Part shown: in pieces, positions 50,401 to 57,318 of the stretch
Position numbering within the stretch: position 1 is the first letter of the stretch
Layout of the letters: each line of letters opens with the position of its first letter
Assembly (NCBI RefSeq): GCF_900141805.1
Contig: NZ_FQYN01000003.1
Location: 1-64,000 of the forward strand
Length of the DNA stretch: 64,000 nucleotides
Direction: 5' to 3'
Source: Hymenobacter daecheongensis DSM 21074
GTDB lineage: Bacteria > Bacteroidota > Bacteroidia > Cytophagales > Hymenobacteraceae
The notes under the pieces: model-generated
The model's input: the letters and a program-made list of their open reading frames with translations, nothing else
Databases searched by the model: none
Told to the model about the DNA's origin: nothing
Program-made: the position numbers and the translations under genes

Positions 50401-50784
50401 GTTGGCGATGCCCAGCTCGGTGGCCCAGTTTTTCTCCGCAATTTCCCGCGCTACAATCACCGCGCCCAGCACGTTGCCGTGGTCGTCCTTGTTCACGGTG
50501 CCATCAAACAGCACCTTCGTGAGCGTGCAATTGGTGTGGCGCAGGGTGCAGGGCACGTTGGTAACCGCGCCCGTGGCCAGCACCTCGCGGTAGGTTTTGC
50601 GCACCTGCTTCTCCTCCGTGAAGTAGGCGAAGAAATCGGAGCCGAGCAGGGCCTCACGCTCCACGCCCGTAATTTTTACCGCCGCCTCGTTGGTATCCAG
50701 AATGATACCGCGCGGGTCAACGGTGACTACTAAATCCTGACTGGCTTCAATGAGCCGCCGATACCGGTTCTCGCTTTCCTTCAT
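47476..50784 (-). CDS. Hybrid PAS sensor histidine kinase with 14 helical repeats
   Basis: A 1102-aa cytosolic sensor (no membrane segment). Order: PAS 1 (residues 1-120, ending IVAREIAEK), 14 tandem 21-residue repeats ELSIANTELAFQNDEKEKRA (123-416), PAS 2 (about 420-545), a coiled segment, HisKA with NMSHEIRTPMNAIIGF (phospho-His), HATPase with NLVSNAVKFT, DTGIGIEE and GGTGLGLAIVK, a receiver domain (KILVVEDIALNQLL, phospho-Asp in IVLMDLQMPEM, SKPID) and a C-terminal Hpt-like domain (AATHSIIPTFATMG). The kinase can thus run a His-Asp-His relay within one chain. No output regulator gene is adjacent, and the signal is unknown. Confidence 0.93.
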   Translation of the reverse strand: MKESENRYRRLIEASQDLVVTVDPRGIILDTNEAAVKITGVEREALLGSDFFAYFTEEKQVRKTYREVLATGAVTNVPCTLRHTNCTLTKVLFDGTVNKDDHGNVLGAVIVAREIAEKNWATELGIANKELAFQHNEKEKRADELSIANEELAFQNDEKEKRAAELGIANEELAFQNDEKEKRAQELSIANKELAFQNNEKEKRAQELSVANTELAFQNDEKEKRAAELSIANKELAFQNDEKEKRAQELSIANTELAFQNDEKEKRAAELSIANTELAFQNNEKEKRAQELSIANEELAFQNDEKEKRAAELGIANEELAFQNDEKEKRAQELSIANTELAFQNDEKEKRAAELSVANTELAFQNDEKEKRAAELSIANIELAFQNDEKEKRAAELVIANKELAFQNDEKIKRAAELRIANYARGLIEASRDPLVTISPEGKITDMNMATVYITGIEREQLIGSDFFAYFTEPQMAREVYQEVFAKGTVADSPLTLRHKDGKLTDVLFNGSVYKNDEGHVLGVVIVARDVTDQKRIATELNEAKIAAELATVRAEEAQAKAETATGIAEDAVKAKQQFLSNMSHEIRTPMNAIIGFTKVVLKTDLTEKQQEYLTAIKLSGDTLIVLINDILDLAKVDAGKMTFEQIPFKLSASVSAMVHLFETKIQERNLELVMEYDDRIPEVLVGDPVRLHQIILNLVSNAVKFTSEGSITVGVRLLVQDKEKVILEFAITDTGIGIEEAKLGTVFDNFQQATSGTSRLYGGTGLGLAIVKNLVEPQGGTITVKSKVGVGSTFSFILSFAKTLEKASADDNLNIELETGFKDVKILVVEDIALNQLLMKTLLEDFGFEMEVAGNGRIAVEKLRTTRYDIVLMDLQMPEMNGFEATEYIRTQLRLTVPIIALTADVTTVDVEKCKAVGMNDYISKPIDDKLLYSKIIKYLKSADYEKEAAPDLVESLPEEPLTCVNFDYLRRITKSDARMAEMIYLYLQEIPQLVQTMKKAIAENEWSALKAATHSIIPTFATMGINLRFEDIAKDLQALAVILIANDETEAAGEETRAQVLAAFAKIEAVCALAARELEEKLQRLSQTLPATRDKYRQTL
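49537..50418 (-). repeat. Fourteen exact-period 63-bp tandem repeats in the histidine kinase gene
   Basis: Each 63-bp unit encodes 21 residues, exactly three heptads, with consensus ELSIANxELAFQNDEKEKRAx. A fifteenth partial unit (ELRIANYARG) runs into PAS 2. Variation is confined mostly to a few positions (S/G/V/R at 3, T/E/K/I at 7, D/N at 13, A/Q/D at 21). Confidence 0.95.
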
Positions 50785-51121
50785 GGGTAGTGCTGCTGCC
50801 CTTCAAGGCGAGTTTTCAGTGGGGTGAATGGGTGGCCGGGGCCGGGGTAAGCAACCGGGTGGGGTTGTTGGAAGCTAAAAAGAAGCCGCGGCACGCTAAA
50901 ACGCCTGCCATTTCTTCGCGTAGTGCAACCAGCTGGCCGCGCCTGCTTTCCTAGCAGGCTGATACCCATGTAAGGTACAGCTTATCCGGCTAAGAAATTT
51001 TATATCGGCCGGCTACCGCTAGTGTAGAGCTTCAGACGCCGCGTCGGCACCTGCCAAAAACAAAAGCCACCCGCACAGGGCGGGTGGCTTTGGTCGGGGC
51101 CGAATTGCTTCGGAATACTGC
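50785..51121. other. Intergenic region upstream of the histidine kinase
   Basis: 337 bp between the kinase start and the fasciclin-protein stop. No gene is supported. Apart from the terminator at 51063-51091, nothing clear is seen. A weak TACCTTAC (minus strand, near 50967) is a poor promoter match. Confidence 0.5.
51063..51091 (-). terminator. Terminator for the fasciclin-protein gene
   Basis: A 12-bp stem (AAAGCCACCCGC 51063-51074 with 51080-51091), loop ACAGG, with an A-rich flank that gives a U-run on the minus strand. Confidence 0.8.
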
Positions 51122-51748
51122 TTACTGGGCCGGAGCCGACGGCAGCAGCACCTGGTCGATGACGTGGGTGATGCCGTTGCTGGAAACTACGTCGGCAATC
51201 TGCACGGTGGCGTTGTTGATCATCACCTTGCCGTCTTTCACGGCCACTTTCACTTTCTCACCGTTCACGGTGGTCAGCTCCTGGCCGTCTTTCAGGTCGG
51301 CGGCCAGCAGGCGGCCGGCAATGACGTGGTAGGTGAGCACGCCCTTGAGCTTTTCCTTGCTTTCGGGCTTCATCAGGCCATCCAGCGCGCCTTTGGGCAG
51401 CGAAATAAAGGCTGAGTTGGTGGGGGCGAATACCGTGAAAGGGCCGGGGCCGCTGAGCGTACCGCCCAGGTCGGCGGCCGAAATAGCCTTGATGAGCGTA
51501 CTCACGCTGGCCGCCTGCACAGCGTTCTGAATAATGCTTTTGTCCGGGGTCATGGCCACGCCGTCTACCATCACGCCTTCGGGCTTGCCCATGCGGGCCG
51601 AATCGGTAGACACCATGGCCGTGTCGGTGGCGGCATCGGCGGCGGCGGTGGTGGTGGTTTCGGTCTTGGTGGTGTCGCCGCAGCTGCTGAGGGCCAGCAG
51701 AGTGGCGGCACTTAGGGCGAAGGCGGCGGTGCGGAAGGTCTTTTTCAT
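51122..51748 (-). CDS. Fasciclin (FAS1) domain lipoprotein
   Basis: A 208-aa lipoprotein with signal peptide and lipobox (TLLALSSCGDTT, Cys23), a Thr/Ala-rich linker and one FAS1 domain (about 70-205: LIKAISAADLGGTLSGPGPF, TVFAPTNSAFISLP, LTYHVIAGRLLAADL, ITHVIDQVLLP). FAS1 domains mediate adhesion. In bacteria the exact partner is usually unknown. Asp after the lipobox Cys is absent (Gly is at +2), so outer-membrane placement is likely. Ends 30 bp before a strong terminator. No adjacent partner gene. Confidence 0.9.
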   Translation of the reverse strand: MKKTFRTAAFALSAATLLALSSCGDTTKTETTTTAAADAATDTAMVSTDSARMGKPEGVMVDGVAMTPDKSIIQNAVQAASVSTLIKAISAADLGGTLSGPGPFTVFAPTNSAFISLPKGALDGLMKPESKEKLKGVLTYHVIAGRLLAADLKDGQELTTVNGEKVKVAVKDGKVMINNATVQIADVVSSNGITHVIDQVLLPSAPAQ

Positions 51749-51882
51749 GGAACGCGGAACGGGGTTAAGAAGGAAGGTTGGGGAAGTTCGGGGCGAATAT
51801 CAGCATATTCGGTTTCCGGGATGCTATTACCGCCCTCGAAACCCGCCAATTCGCCGGATGTTTGGCCGGTGGCCGAATTGGC

Positions 51883-51890
51883 TACCTTTG
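51883..51890 (+). promoter_or_regulatory. -7 box TACCTTTG for the cyclophilin gene
   Basis: An exact match, 70 bp upstream of the ATG at 51961, with TTTG at 51861-51864 upstream at 18-bp spacing. Confidence 0.6.
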
Positions 51891-51960
51891 CGGCCGGTCC
51901 CGCGGCCTCCGGCCGCGTATAGCCGGTTTTCCCCCATCCATCTACTTTTCTTTCTTCCGC

Positions 51961-52422
51961 ATGAAAACTGCCGAAATTCACACCAGCAAAGGCGTTATGA
52001 AAGTGGAGTTCTACGAGCAGGACGCGCCCAAAACCGTCCAGAACTTCACCGACCTGGCTAAAAAAGGCTTCTACGACGGCCTCAAGTTTCACCGCGTCAT
52101 CCCGAACTTCGTGATTCAGGGCGGCTGCCCCAACTCCCGCGCCGGCGCCAAGGGCACGCCCGGCACCGGCGGCCCCGGCTACAAAATCGACTGCGAAACC
52201 AAAGGCGGCCACCAGTACCACGAGCGTGGCGCGCTGAGCATGGCCCACGCCGGCAAAAACACCGGCGGCTCACAGTTCTTCATCGTGCACAGCCGCGACA
52301 ACACGGCCCACCTCGACGGCGTGCACACGGTGTTCGGCAAAGTGGTGGAAGGCGTTGACGTGATTGACCAGATCAAGCCCAACGACGAAATCCAGAAAAT
52401 CGTGGTGAGCGAGCAGGCGTAG
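51961..52422 (+). CDS. Cyclophilin-type peptidyl-prolyl isomerase
   Basis: Catalyses cis-trans isomerisation of Xaa-Pro bonds. 153 aa, a single-domain cytosolic cyclophilin (no signal peptide). Motifs FHRVIPNFVIQGG (catalytic Arg), GSQFFIVH and VFGKVVEGVDVIDQI. ATG 51961 (MKTAEIHTSKG) was chosen. A longer frame extends upstream through the -7 box and is rejected. A hairpin terminator follows by 27 bp. Confidence 0.93.
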   Translation: MKTAEIHTSKGVMKVEFYEQDAPKTVQNFTDLAKKGFYDGLKFHRVIPNFVIQGGCPNSRAGAKGTPGTGGPGYKIDCETKGGHQYHERGALSMAHAGKNTGGSQFFIVHSRDNTAHLDGVHTVFGKVVEGVDVIDQIKPNDEIQKIVVSEQA

Positions 52423-52449
52423 TTTGCCTCTGATAGCTGTTTGAACCAA

Positions 52450-52485
52450 AAAGAAGCCGTCTGCTGGTTAGCAGGCGGCTTCTTT
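52450..52485 (+). terminator. Terminator after the cyclophilin gene
   Basis: A 16-bp stem (AAAGAAGCCGTCTGCT with its complement, one G-U pair), loop GGTT, ending in TTT. Confidence 0.85.
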
Positions 52486-52540
52486 CGCGTTGCGCGGTGG
52501 GTGAAAAACCAGGTTATATTTTCTTATCGACTATTCGGGC

Positions 52541-52735
52541 CTACCAGCGCTGGAAGAACCAACGGTTCTGGTTGGCTTTGTAGCTTTTGTAGTTGGGCCG
52601 GTGCAGCGCCACGCGGCCTTTGCTCACGGCCCGCACGTAGGGTGCGCGGTCGGCAGCAGCGGCTGGTGCGGAGGGCACGAGCAAAGCCAGAACGAGGAGC
52701 AGCAAGGTGAGGCGGGCGAGGAGAGCAGCGTGCAT
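52541..52735 (-). CDS. Small secreted basic protein, unknown function
   Basis: A 64-aa product with a strong signal peptide (MHAALLARLTLLLLVLALLV, cleavage after PAAAA-like residues) and a mature part of about 35 residues that is basic and aromatic (RAPYVRAVSKGRVALHRPN, YKSYKANQNRWFFQRW). No family is recognised. The HRPNYKSYK core looks conserved-protein-like, but I cannot confirm it. A TACTTTCC box near 52762 on the minus strand could serve as a promoter. Codon use fits the genome. Moderately confident it is a real gene. Confidence 0.6.
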   Translation of the reverse strand: MHAALLARLTLLLLVLALLVPSAPAAAADRAPYVRAVSKGRVALHRPNYKSYKANQNRWFFQRW

Positions 52736-52939
52736 GACCAGAGAAGTTGAAAGTGTGTGGGAAAGTAGTCGCGGTAATTCCGGCAGCCGTTCTGGCCGTT
52801 GGAATGATACAAAGCAACACCACCAAACCGGCAGTTTTTCGCCGTTTCGCCGAGCAGCAGCCGGCCCTGTGCGAACAGGGTATTTTTCTCGGTGAAGCGG
52901 TTTTGGGGCGGGGCGAGCTGGAGGTCAATGCGCACCAAA

Positions 52940-52977
52940 AAAACACCCCGCATACCAGCCAGTATGCGGGGTGTTTT
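52940..52977 (-). terminator. Terminator downstream of the AAA+ ATPase gene
   Basis: A perfect 16-bp stem (52940-52955 with 52962-52977), loop CAGCCA, followed on the minus strand by seven U. It lies beyond the family E palindrome. Confidence 0.85.
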
Positions 52978-52991
52978 CTATCTGAACGGTT

Positions 52992-53075
52992 GTAGAGACG
53001 CATACTTGCGTCTCAATCGTTGAACGGTACTGGTTAAACTGGCGCGGACGCCGAGACGCAAGTATGCGTCTCTAC
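52992..53075. repeat. Palindromic element, family E (GAGACGCATACTTGCG)
   Basis: A perfect 23-bp inverted repeat (52992-53014 with 53053-53075). Each arm is itself nearly self-complementary (GAGACGCA ... TGCGTCTC), so cruciform or double hairpin folding is possible. The right arm supplies the TAG of the AAA+ ATPase gene. Confidence 0.92.
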
Positions 53076-54598
53076 CCCCGTCGGCGCGGCTTCTGCTCCT
53101 CCTCGTCGTCCTCGTCCTCATCCCCGCCAAAACTCGGCATGGTGAACATCGACGACAGCAGATCCTTGAACTGCGTACCCGACTGCACGCGGTTGCGCGA
53201 AATCAGGCTGTGCTCGGCCAGGCCGTGCAGGCAGAACTCCATCAGGAAGAAGGTGGTTTCGGCGTCCTCGTTGGGGTGCAAAAAGGTCACGATGCTGCGC
53301 AGGCCGGGCACCTGCTCCAGGGCGGCGTGGTAGTCTTTGTCGGCGGCGTCGCTGAGCACGTCCACGGTGTTGCCGGCGCTGAACCAGTCCTGCACCTCCT
53401 TGTAGGGGTTCGGGATGGTCTTCTTTTTCTTCTGCTTGTCGGGGTCGGGGAAGTAGGTCAGGAACAGCGTGCGGATGGCCTTGCCCATCAGCTTCTCGGC
53501 CACCAGGCCGGCCCCCTCCTGCTCGCCTTCGTATACCAGCTCCACCTTGCCGGTAAGGGCGGGCACGGCGGCCAGGAAATCGGCTATGCGGACGTAGGTT
53601 TTCTTCTCGCCGTTGATCAAAGCCCGCCGCTCGGCCGCGCTAATCAGGCTTTCGTAGGCCGCGATGGTCAGGCGGGCCGATACGCCGCTCTTGGCATCCA
53701 CGAACTCCGAGGCCCGGGCCTCCACGGCCACCTGCTCCACCAGGTCGCGGATGATTTCGTTAGTGGTTACCATGCCAGCCTGGGCTTCCTTGATGCGGGC
53801 CTCCTGCCGGGTGATGCGCTTGCCGATTTCGATGGATTTCGGGTAGTGCGTGATGATCTGGGAGTCGATGCGGTCCTTGAGCGGGGTCACGATGGAGCCG
53901 CGGTTGGTGTAGTCCTCGGGGTTGGCCGTGAATACGAACTGGATATCCAGCGGCAGCCGCACCTTGAAGCCCCGGATCTGGATGTCGCCTTCCTGCAGAA
54001 TGTTGAACAGCGACACCTGAATGCGGGCCTGCAGGTCGGGCAGCTCGTTTATCACGAAAATGCCGCGGTGCGAGCGGGGAATCAGGCCGAAGTGAATCAC
54101 CCGCTCATCGGAGTAGGGCAGCTTCAGGGTGGCGGCCTTGATGGGGTCGGCGTCGCCGATAAGGTCGGCCACCGACACGTCGGGGGTGGCCAGCTTCTCG
54201 GTATAGCGGTCGGAGCGGTGCAGCCAGGCCACGGGCGTGTCGTCGCCTTTTTCGGCAATCAGGTTTTTGGCGTAGATGCTCAGCGGCTGCAGCGGGTCGT
54301 CGTTCAGCTCGGAGCCTTCCACTACCGGCACATACTCATCGAGCAGCTCGACCAGCAGGCGGGCAATGCGCGTTTTGGCTTGGCCCCGCAACCCCAGCAG
54401 GTTGATGTGGTGCATGCTTAGAATAGCGCGCTGCAGGTCCGGAATAACGGTTTCCTCGTAGCCGAAGATGCCGGGAAACACTTCTTCCTTGGCCTGGAGG
54501 CGGGCAATGAGGTTGTCGCGAAGCTCCTGCTTCACGGAGCGGGGCTGGTAGCCAGACTTCTTCAGGTCGCCGAGGGTGCGAATGTCGATTCGATTCAT
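53072..54598 (-). CDS. MoxR/ChlI-type AAA+ ATPase
   Basis: A 508-aa AAA+ protein related to magnesium-chelatase subunit I and MoxR. Walker A is GLRGQAKT (Ala in place of the last Gly, as in other MoxR/RavA proteins), Walker B-like GIFVINELPDL, sensor 1 FTANPEDYTNRG, and sensor 2/lid region after residue 290. The C-terminal 200 residues are family-specific, ending with an acidic stretch (GGDEDEDDEEEQ) and KPRRRG. Such ATPases act with VWA proteins to remodel or insert metals into partner proteins. A VWA gene is 2.7 kb upstream. ATG 54598 was chosen. The stop codon is supplied by repeat family E. Confidence 0.9.
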   Translation of the reverse strand: MNRIDIRTLGDLKKSGYQPRSVKQELRDNLIARLQAKEEVFPGIFGYEETVIPDLQRAILSMHHINLLGLRGQAKTRIARLLVELLDEYVPVVEGSELNDDPLQPLSIYAKNLIAEKGDDTPVAWLHRSDRYTEKLATPDVSVADLIGDADPIKAATLKLPYSDERVIHFGLIPRSHRGIFVINELPDLQARIQVSLFNILQEGDIQIRGFKVRLPLDIQFVFTANPEDYTNRGSIVTPLKDRIDSQIITHYPKSIEIGKRITRQEARIKEAQAGMVTTNEIIRDLVEQVAVEARASEFVDAKSGVSARLTIAAYESLISAAERRALINGEKKTYVRIADFLAAVPALTGKVELVYEGEQEGAGLVAEKLMGKAIRTLFLTYFPDPDKQKKKKTIPNPYKEVQDWFSAGNTVDVLSDAADKDYHAALEQVPGLRSIVTFLHPNEDAETTFFLMEFCLHGLAEHSLISRNRVQSGTQFKDLLSSMFTMPSFGGDEDEDDEEEQKPRRRG

Positions 54599-54645
54599 AG
54601 AGAGGGGAAAGTGCAGCGCCCACCGCAGCCAGTGGCCGGGGCGCG

Positions 54646-54653
54646 GAAAAGTA
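54646..54653 (-). promoter_or_regulatory. -7-like box TACTTTTC for the AAA+ ATPase gene
   Basis: GAAAAGTA on the plus strand, 48 bp upstream of the ATG. Seven of eight positions match. Confidence 0.45.
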
Positions 54654-54861
54654 GTGCTATAACTGCCTGACCCGGCCATTGGTTCGAGCCCCCCAGTCGG
54701 GGCGCTGGCGGTCAGGGCCTTGGCGTGGCGCGCGGCGCTGGGCAAGTAGGCTGCACTAGAGAAGGCCGGAGTGCTGACCACCTTCGCAGTGCGCGTACAA
54801 CAGGCTTGGGCCGCCAGCTCACAACCCGCGCCGGCCGGTCAAACTTTTAGCTTGCGCTGGC

Positions 54862-54893
54862 TTTGAAAAAAGAATATTGATATTATATATTTA
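54862..54893 (+). promoter_or_regulatory. -33/-7 promoter for the diheme cytochrome gene
   Basis: TTTG at 54862-54865, 20-bp spacer, TATATTTA at 54886-54893 in AT-rich DNA, 33 bp upstream of the ATG. A good fit to TTTG-N19/21-TAnnTTTG except the last base. Confidence 0.55.
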
Positions 54894-54926
54894 TAAAGTT
54901 TAATATTAAACCCGTCACTTACTCCT

Positions 54927-55895
54927 ATGAAAAAGCTTTTCCGCGTGCTGGGCTTCACCCTGGCCGGCCTGATTTTTCTGGCGGCTTGCGCGGCTACGTT
55001 CGTGAGCGTGCGCGGCATTCCGAAATACGCCATGCCCAAACCCACGATGGCCGCCATTGCCTACACCCCGGCGCGGGTGACGCAGGGCGAAAAACTCGTG
55101 AATTCGATGTGCGCCGACTGCCACCTGGACCGGAAAACCCGGATGCTGTCGGGCCGGCGGCTCGATGACTTGCCGCCGGAATTCGGGACGCTTTACGCGG
55201 CCAATATCACCCAGGACCCCACCCACGGCATCGGTCGCTGGACCGATGCGGAGCTGGTGGGGCTGCTGCGCACCGGCATCGGCCGCGACGGCCGCTTCCG
55301 CATTGTGATGCCCAGCTTCGTGCACATGTCGGATGAAGACGTGCACAGCGTCATTGCCTACCTGCGCTCTTCGGCGGCACCGGTGCAACCCAACGCCACC
55401 CCCTCGCACCCGCAGGAGCCTTCTTTTCTGAGCAAAGCGCTGGTGAATACCGTGATGAAACCCACGCCGCTGCCCACCCGGCCGGTAGTGGCCCCCAGCC
55501 CCACCGATGCCGTGGCCTACGGCCGCTACCTGGTAGTGGGCCGCTACAAGTGCTACGACTGCCACAGCCACGACTTCAAAACCAACAACTCCCTGGAACC
55601 CGAAAAATCGGAGGGCTACCTGGCCGGCGGCACCAAGCTGCTGACCCCAACGGGCCAGGAAATCATTGCCCCCAACCTCACTTCCGACCCCGAAACCGGC
55701 CTCGGCAACTGGACCGAAACGCAGTTCGTGCAGGCCGTGCGCTACGGGCAGTCGCCCCACGGCCCGCTGCAAATGCCGATGCCCAAATTCACGCTGATGG
55801 ACGAAGGCGAGGCCAAAGCTATTTTCGCGTACCTGCGCACGGTGCCGACTATCAAAAACGCGACGCCGGGAGATGGCGCGGTGGCGGCCCGGTAG
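54927..55895 (+). CDS. Diheme c-type cytochrome
   Basis: A 322-aa exported electron carrier with two CxxCH haem c sites, CADCH (about residue 67-71) and CYDCH (about residue 211-215), each in its own cytochrome c domain with a distal Met candidate (VMPSFVHMSDEDV and PMPKFTLMDEGEA). The N-terminus is a membrane anchor or lipoprotein signal (LAGLIFLAACAATFV). Related proteins include the cytochrome subunits of alcohol and gluconate dehydrogenases, but no dehydrogenase gene is adjacent. It probably feeds electrons in the periplasm. Redox partner unknown. Confidence 0.9.
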   Translation: MKKLFRVLGFTLAGLIFLAACAATFVSVRGIPKYAMPKPTMAAIAYTPARVTQGEKLVNSMCADCHLDRKTRMLSGRRLDDLPPEFGTLYAANITQDPTHGIGRWTDAELVGLLRTGIGRDGRFRIVMPSFVHMSDEDVHSVIAYLRSSAAPVQPNATPSHPQEPSFLSKALVNTVMKPTPLPTRPVVAPSPTDAVAYGRYLVVGRYKCYDCHSHDFKTNNSLEPEKSEGYLAGGTKLLTPTGQEIIAPNLTSDPETGLGNWTETQFVQAVRYGQSPHGPLQMPMPKFTLMDEGEAKAIFAYLRTVPTIKNATPGDGAVAAR

Positions 55896-55943
55896 CGCCC
55901 TGAGCAGATGCGGGAGATGTTGGGCTGATTGGGCCGGCCACTC

Positions 55944-57185
55944 TTAAAACGTAAGGAAGCTCCACACCCCCGTCAGGAACGACAGCAGCGCGAAGCTGAG
56001 GGCGTAGCAGAGCGTGAAAACCCCAAACTTGAACGTGGTTCGCCAGATGTTCTGCCCGTACATGGTTTTCAGCGCCAGCCAGAAGTAAACGCCCAGCAGA
56101 ACCAACGCGCCCAGCAGAGCCGCCACCCCGAGGCCCGTAATCAGCCACAGGGCGCACACCAGCGAGAGAACCAGGAAGATGATGGTGTGCAGATGGACGG
56201 AGAAAATCAGGTGCTCATAGTAGAATTTGCTGTGCCGCCAGTAGAGCAGCAGCAGCAGCCCGGCCACCACCGGCATCAGCAGAAACATCATCAGGGAGGC
56301 ATTCTTCACCACGCGGTGCAGCAGCTCGCGGCTCTGTTCCAGCACGCCTTCCCGCATCCCTTCCCGCCGCGTTAGCGGACTCATGATCCGGGCCGTCTGG
56401 CGCAGCAGCGTGCGGTTGTACCAGCTAGTGGCCTGCCCGTGGGCGCGTAGGGTCGAATCGAGGCGGGCGGGGTTGGCGTAGCGCATGGCCACGAAGGCTC
56501 CGCGGGGCAAAACCAGCGTGAACGGACGCTTTTCGGCCGTGGGAGTACCCGTATAGTTCAGCCCTACTGCCAGGAGCTGCCGGTTGCTTTGGGCGAGTAA
56601 AAGGCTGTCGGCCCGCGTCTGGAGCACCAGCAGGCGGGCGTACTGCCGCTCCAACTCGGCCGCGCCAGCGGCCGCAGTAGAGCCCGGCCGCCGCCGTGCT
56701 GCCCGCAAACTATCCAGCAGCTGCTGCTCAAATTCTTTGTAAAACTGCGTAAAGCGCGGCTGCGCGGCCACGGCCGGCGGTACGCCCTGCGCGACCAGCT
56801 GCCGCTGAAACCGGGCTTCGCTCTGCTGCTGCTGGGTCAGGTTGGCTTCGTCTACGGTGAGCTTGGTATCGGAGAGCTTCGTGACCAGAAAGAAAAAGAT
56901 CAGGCTGACGAAGATGTACAGCCGCACGGGCGGCACGTAGCGGGCCCGGCGGCCCGCCACGAAGTCGTGGGTAATCTGGCCGGGGCGCGTAAATAGGGTG
57001 CGGGCCGTGGTCCAGAACTTGGCGTCGAAATGGAAGATTCCCTCAATCAGCTCATACAGCAGATGGCCCAGCGGCACTTTCAAATCGTGGTTTTCCTGGC
57101 CACAGGTGGGGCAAAAGTTGGCGGCCGAAGCCAGCGAAGTACCACAGTTGGGGCAGACGGCCGTCTTGCGCCGGTGTTTCGACAT
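55944..57185 (-). CDS. DUF3667 membrane protein with zinc ribbon
   Basis: A 413-aa protein. An N-terminal zinc ribbon (VCPNCGTSLASAANFCPTCGQ) is followed by the DUF3667 signature (LIEGIFHFDAKFWTTARTLFTRPG, FVAGRRARYVPPVRLYIFVS), a membrane segment, a soluble domain of about 190 residues exposed across the membrane (Gln/Ala-rich) and four C-terminal membrane segments. Function unknown. The family is frequent in Bacteroidota. Convergent with the diheme cytochrome gene, 48 bp between stops. Confidence 0.9.
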   Translation of the reverse strand: MSKHRRKTAVCPNCGTSLASAANFCPTCGQENHDLKVPLGHLLYELIEGIFHFDAKFWTTARTLFTRPGQITHDFVAGRRARYVPPVRLYIFVSLIFFFLVTKLSDTKLTVDEANLTQQQQSEARFQRQLVAQGVPPAVAAQPRFTQFYKEFEQQLLDSLRAARRRPGSTAAAGAAELERQYARLLVLQTRADSLLLAQSNRQLLAVGLNYTGTPTAEKRPFTLVLPRGAFVAMRYANPARLDSTLRAHGQATSWYNRTLLRQTARIMSPLTRREGMREGVLEQSRELLHRVVKNASLMMFLLMPVVAGLLLLLYWRHSKFYYEHLIFSVHLHTIIFLVLSLVCALWLITGLGVAALLGALVLLGVYFWLALKTMYGQNIWRTTFKFGVFTLCYALSFALLSFLTGVWSFLTF

Positions 57186-57266
57186 AGCGGGGTATTCTGA
57201 GCACGCTTATTCAAGAGGATAGAAAGGCCCGGCAGCTATTTGCCCCGGCCCACTAGCATGGTCACA

Positions 57267-57302
57267 AAAAAAGGAGAAAATCCGTAGACCTTCTCCTTTT
57301 TT
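57267..57302 (-). terminator. Terminator for the VWA gene
   Basis: A 12-bp stem AAAAAAGGAGAA (57267-57278) with TTCTCCTTTTTT (57291-57302). It reads as a terminator with U-run on the minus strand, 17 bp after the VWA stop. Confidence 0.85.
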
Positions 57303-57318
57303 CTGCGCAACGCCCGAG

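Larger units (their letters stand above)
54599..54926. other. Divergent promoter region between the AAA+ ATPase and cytochrome genes
   Basis: 328 bp. The first two thirds are GC-rich and hold the minus-strand box TACTTTTC (54646-54653). The last 80 bp are very AT-rich and hold the cytochrome promoter. No gene or RNA was recognised. Confidence 0.6.

Noticed and set aside
49537..50418. Regular repeats suggestive of a CRISPR array
   Set aside because: Units are contiguous with no unique spacers and encode an uninterrupted helical protein segment.
47485..50733. A 1082-codon open frame antisense to the histidine kinase
   Set aside because: It mirrors the kinase gene because the 63-bp repeats lack stops in this antisense frame. 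The product is repetitive with no domain, while the sense strand has a full set of kinase motifs.
52747..52995. An 82-codon plus-strand frame with a hydrophobic start
   Set aside because: It runs through a perfect terminator hairpin and into the family E palindrome, so its C-terminal half is non-coding DNA. No promoter box was seen.
54660..54720. GGTTCGAGCCCC, resembling a tRNA T-arm
   Set aside because: No acceptor, D or anticodon stem can be built around it in either direction.
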